Positions 5,952-7,733 of a DNA stretch of 7,733 bases are shown one piece after another. The notes beneath the pieces were generated by a model. It worked only from the letters and a program-made list of their open reading frames with translations, had not been told where the DNA came from and searched no databases. This DNA is from Oscillospiraceae bacterium. Lineage in GTDB: Bacteria; Bacillota; Clostridia; Oscillospirales; Ruminococcaceae. The DNA is taken from positions 1-7,733 of the forward strand of contig JAEDLA010000064.1 in NCBI GenBank assembly GCA_016295545.1. The letters are read 5' to 3'. Every line of letters starts with the position of its first letter. Position 1 is the stretch's first letter. A program made the translations under genes and the position numbers.

Positions 5952-6634
5952 TTTTTCTCCTCCTCTGCCTGAACGTAGAATTTCTGAGAGACAGGCTCAC
6001 AGATAACGCCGATTCTTTCGCCGGAAGCGCCAAGAATGTCTTTTTTGCAGGTGTAAAGGGTAAGACGGGCTTCATCGGTTGAGGAGACATATTTTTTGTC
6101 AGTTTTATTAAAGCTTATCAGCTCAGTGACCTTGTACTGAAATTCGCCGTATTTAGTGTAAACAGTGACAGTGTCGCCTGTTTTCACATCTTTCAGCTTG
6201 TCGAAAAAGGTATCGGTGTGAGCACTGATTACAGAATTGCCTGTTTCTCCGGGCAGTTTTGAATATGTAGCCTGACAGGCACCTCTGCTGAAAAGCTCCT
6301 GACCTGTACCCCAGTAAACGGGAACGTTGATTTCCAGAGCATCTGCTGAAAGGACAGCAAATTGTTCACCGAAAGCCGGACGAATTATTTCTCCTGTGCT
6401 GCTTGTTTCGCCGGAATATTCAAGGTCAATATTGTTTTCCTGAATTTTAAGTCCGGAATTTTCATCAGCAGCACCGTGCTGAAAGCTGTCCATAAAAGCA
6501 AGGTTCAGATAGACAGAAGCCTTTTTGTAGGGCACTATAGAGCCGATAACAATAACAGCGGAACAAATCAGGAGAACGATCACAGGTGTAAGTATATAAA
6601 TCAGGAGACTGCTTTTTTTCTTGTTCTTACTCAT
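5948..6634 (-). CDS. Class D-like sortase
   Basis: Sortases are membrane-anchored cysteine transpeptidases that join surface proteins to the cell wall or to each other. From ATG 6634 the protein has 228 residues: a short basic N-terminus, one membrane helix (about 10-32), then an outward catalytic domain. The catalytic residues are His139 in SAHTDTFFDKL, Cys196 in LTLYTC and Arg207 in GERIGVIC. The HxDTFF segment followed by DVKTGD and YGEFQYKV resembles class D sortases; the usual Arg after His is Thr here. The open frame extends upstream to 6781, but those 49 residues lie over the previous gene. AGAGG stands at normal distance before ATG 6634, which overlaps the previous stop by 8 nt. No sorting-signal protein is visible beside it. 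Confidence 0.93.
   Translation of the reverse strand: MSKNKKKSSLLIYILTPVIVLLICSAVIVIGSIVPYKKASVYLNLAFMDSFQHGAADENSGLKIQENNIDLEYSGETSSTGEIIRPAFGEQFAVLSADALEINVPVYWGTGQELFSRGACQATYSKLPGETGNSVISAHTDTFFDKLKDVKTGDTVTVYTKYGEFQYKVTELISFNKTDKKYVSSTDEARLTLYTCKKDILGASGERIGVICEPVSQKFYVQAEEEKN
5959..5964 (-). promoter_or_regulatory. Ribosome binding site supporting a TTG start
   Basis: A full AGGAGG lies 7 nt before TTG 5951, inside the 3' end of the sortase gene. With no ATG or GTG in frame nearby, it makes the TTG start convincing. The overlap of TTG with the TGA of the preceding gene points to coupled translation. Confidence 0.8.
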
Positions 6635-7472
6635 TTTCAGCCTCTTTTTTGTCGTTGATGAAGAATCTGCGGAGCACAAGCCATATACCTCCGGCAGCAG
6701 CAAGAAGCATAGCGGCGGCAATGAGGTAAACCGGTCTGTAGTCATAGCCGGTGTCCTCCACGATAACGCCCAGAGAAGCAACGTCTACAAGCTCTCCCTT
6801 GTTATTTCTCATGGAAATAGAAACGGAGTCGTTGGATATTTCGTCCACAGTCACATTAACGCCGAGAGAACTGCTTGCCTTTGCGAAGTTGTCGAGGACG
6901 CTTGCCTTTTCCTCTGTGGGGAGCTGCTTGACCACGCTTTTCAGCTCGTCAGGGGAGAGAGAGTTAAGAAAGGCAGTCTGGTCTTCAGGTGACAGAGAAG
7001 CAACATAGTTCTGCTTCTCCTCCAGCGTCATATTGATAAACTCCTTTTCGGGAACTCTGTTGGGAATGGTACTCTCGTCTGCGGGAGCCTGAGGACTGCT
7101 TTCACCGGAGGAGGCAGGCTTTGTGACTGTTTCAGTTGAAGTCTCAGTAGTTGCAGGCTCTGTCTGAACAGGAGCCTCAGTGGGTGTTTGCGGATTATCA
7201 GAACCGCCTGTCAGCTGATTGATAATATCCTGATGATAAGCCTCAATATAGGCAATAGCGGAATCAAAATGCTCTGATGTATAGACATCAGGATCAGCAT
7301 AATATTCATTGTAGCCCTGCTGGATAGCGCTTTCAGGGATACCATACTGCCTTGCAACAGCGGCAACATCATCAATAGTAGCGGCAAATGCAGCAGGAGC
7401 AGCAGAAACAGTACCGCATACAGCGGCTGCGGAAATAAGCAGACCTGCAAGTGCTTTTCTGAATTTTTTCAT
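6627..7472 (-). CDS. Secreted repeat protein with C-terminal membrane anchor
   Basis: I do not recognise the family. The 281-residue product starts at ATG 7472, 5 nt after AAAGGAG; the frame extends to 7541 but that part holds the promoter. Residues 1-30 form a signal peptide ending in AFA. A mostly helical domain (about 32-88) follows, then a Pro/Thr/Ser/Glu-rich linker (about 90-140) of the kind that spans the cell wall. Next come four tandem 12-residue repeats (149-196) and a probable beta-rich segment (203-240). A membrane helix (about 248-267) with a basic cytoplasmic tail ends the protein. This layout matches a surface protein, but there is no LPXTG-like motif just before the helix. It is the first gene of the operon with the sortase, so it is a candidate substrate or partner. 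Confidence 0.85.
   Translation of the reverse strand: MKKFRKALAGLLISAAAVCGTVSAAPAAFAATIDDVAAVARQYGIPESAIQQGYNEYYADPDVYTSEHFDSAIAYIEAYHQDIINQLTGGSDNPQTPTEAPVQTEPATTETSTETVTKPASSGESSPQAPADESTIPNRVPEKEFINMTLEEKQNYVASLSPEDQTAFLNSLSPDELKSVVKQLPTEEKASVLDNFAKASSSLGVNVTVDEISNDSVSISMRNNKGELVDVASLGVIVEDTGYDYRPVYLIAAAMLLAAAGGIWLVLRRFFINDKKEAENE
6885..7028 (-). repeat. Four tandem 12-residue protein repeats
   Basis: Residues 149-196 of the secreted protein read as TLEEKQNYVASL, SPEDQTAFLNSL, SPDELKSVVKQL and PTEEKASVLDNF. The shared pattern is a Ser/Thr/Pro opening, two or three acidic residues, and hydrophobic residues at positions 9 and 12. Each unit could form a short helix capped at its start. The coding DNA is diverged, so the repeat is old. 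Confidence 0.75.
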
Positions 7473-7512
7473 ATTATCTCCTTTGGGTAATTGGGTTTGT
7501 AGATATAGAAAC

Positions 7513-7541
7513 ATTATACATTGTAAAGTAAAAAAAGTCAA
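7513..7541 (-). promoter_or_regulatory. Promoter of the sortase operon
   Basis: Minus-strand TTGACT (7541-7536) and a perfect TATAAT (7518-7513) are 17 bp apart. Transcription should begin near 7506, giving a leader of about 34 nt that carries the AAAGGAG ribosome binding site. No operator is evident. Confidence 0.85.
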
Positions 7542-7567
7542 GTATCGGAAATTAATTCCAGTGAAAA

Positions 7568-7707
7568 CAATTTTTGCTTTTACGGCAATTATTTAAGGGG
7601 ACGCTGCTCCTAACAGTCGCCCGTACCCTCTGTCACTTCGTGACATCTCCCTACACTGTAGGGAGTCACCCTTAAAATCCCCTGCCAAAGGGACATTGTC
7701 CCTTTGG
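7568..7707. repeat. Palindromic intergenic repeat, long form (right copy)
   Basis: This is the inverted partner of the element at 1-76. Both ends match, but about 60 additional bases (roughly 7607-7668) are present. The extra part has a hairpin TGTCAC/GTGACA (7631-7645) and a second, CTCCCTAC/GTAGGGAG (7647-7654/7658-7665). The outer palindrome is complete here: CCAAAGGGACA (7685-7695) pairs with TGTCCCTTTGG (7697-7707) around one base. It has no coding capacity and lies upstream of the sortase operon promoter. Elements of this look are common in Ruminococcaceae intergenic DNA, as far as I recall. Confidence 0.85.
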
Positions 7708-7733
7708 AATCCCCCGTCTCATATTGATATACC

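Noticed and set aside
6635..6781. 49-residue N-terminal extension of the sortase frame
   Set aside because: It overlaps the end of the preceding gene, including its membrane helix, and a normal ribosome binding site precedes ATG 6634.
6909..6923. LPTEE (residues 184-188) in the secreted protein as a sortase sorting signal
   Set aside because: It lies about 60 residues before the C-terminal helix, falls at the junction of two 12-residue repeats and lacks Gly or Ala at the fifth position.
6621..6992. 123-codon plus-strand open frame opposite the surface protein
   Set aside because: It is antisense to the secreted protein gene, with no ribosome binding site or recognisable domain.
1..7733. CRISPR array, tRNA/rRNA genes or a transposase
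   Set aside because: No regularly spaced direct repeats, no cloverleaf or rRNA sequence, and no recombinase-like protein was found on either strand.

Overview
The window looks like chromosomal sequence from a low-to-moderate GC Gram-positive gut anaerobe, most likely a Ruminococcus-type member of the Oscillospiraceae/Clostridia. The reasons are strong AGGAGG-type ribosome binding sites, consensus TTGACA/TATAAT promoters, a preQ1 riboswitch ahead of a queD-queE-folE-queC operon, a class D-like sortase, and protein sequences of clostridial character. The genus is an inference from style, not from a database match.

Left half (88-2623, minus strand): a four-gene queuosine-precursor operon transcribed queD, queE, folE, queC. 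FolE converts GTP to dihydroneopterin triphosphate, QueD makes carboxytetrahydropterin, QueE makes 7-carboxy-7-deazaguanine and QueC makes preQ0. A consensus promoter (2595-2623) starts the transcript almost exactly at a preQ1-I-like aptamer (2545-2586). A Rho-independent terminator follows just before queD (2475-2501), and a 9-nt segment of the aptamer tail can pair with it as an antiterminator. The operon should therefore be shut off by transcription attenuation when preQ1 is abundant.

Middle (2624-5070): a roughly 580-base gap holds a plus-strand terminator with no obvious gene before it, a long hairpin, two overlapping promoters and a folded 5' leader. Next comes a plus-strand pair: an HD-domain phosphohydrolase-like protein of unknown substrate, then O-acetylhomoserine sulfhydrylase (methionine/cysteine synthesis). 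It ends at a strong bidirectional terminator.

Right half (5073-7541, minus strand): a tightly coupled three-gene surface-protein operon with its own consensus promoter. It encodes a secreted protein with a C-terminal membrane anchor and four tandem 12-residue repeats, a class D-like sortase, and a four-helix membrane protein that starts at TTG. None of the three has a recognisable LPXTG-type C-terminal sorting signal, so the sortase substrate is not evident. This is the least explained unit of the window.

Ends: the window is bracketed by two inverted copies of a palindrome-rich intergenic repeat (1-76 and 7568-7707). The right copy carries about 60 extra bases containing two more hairpins. 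No tRNA, rRNA, CRISPR array or transposase gene is visible.
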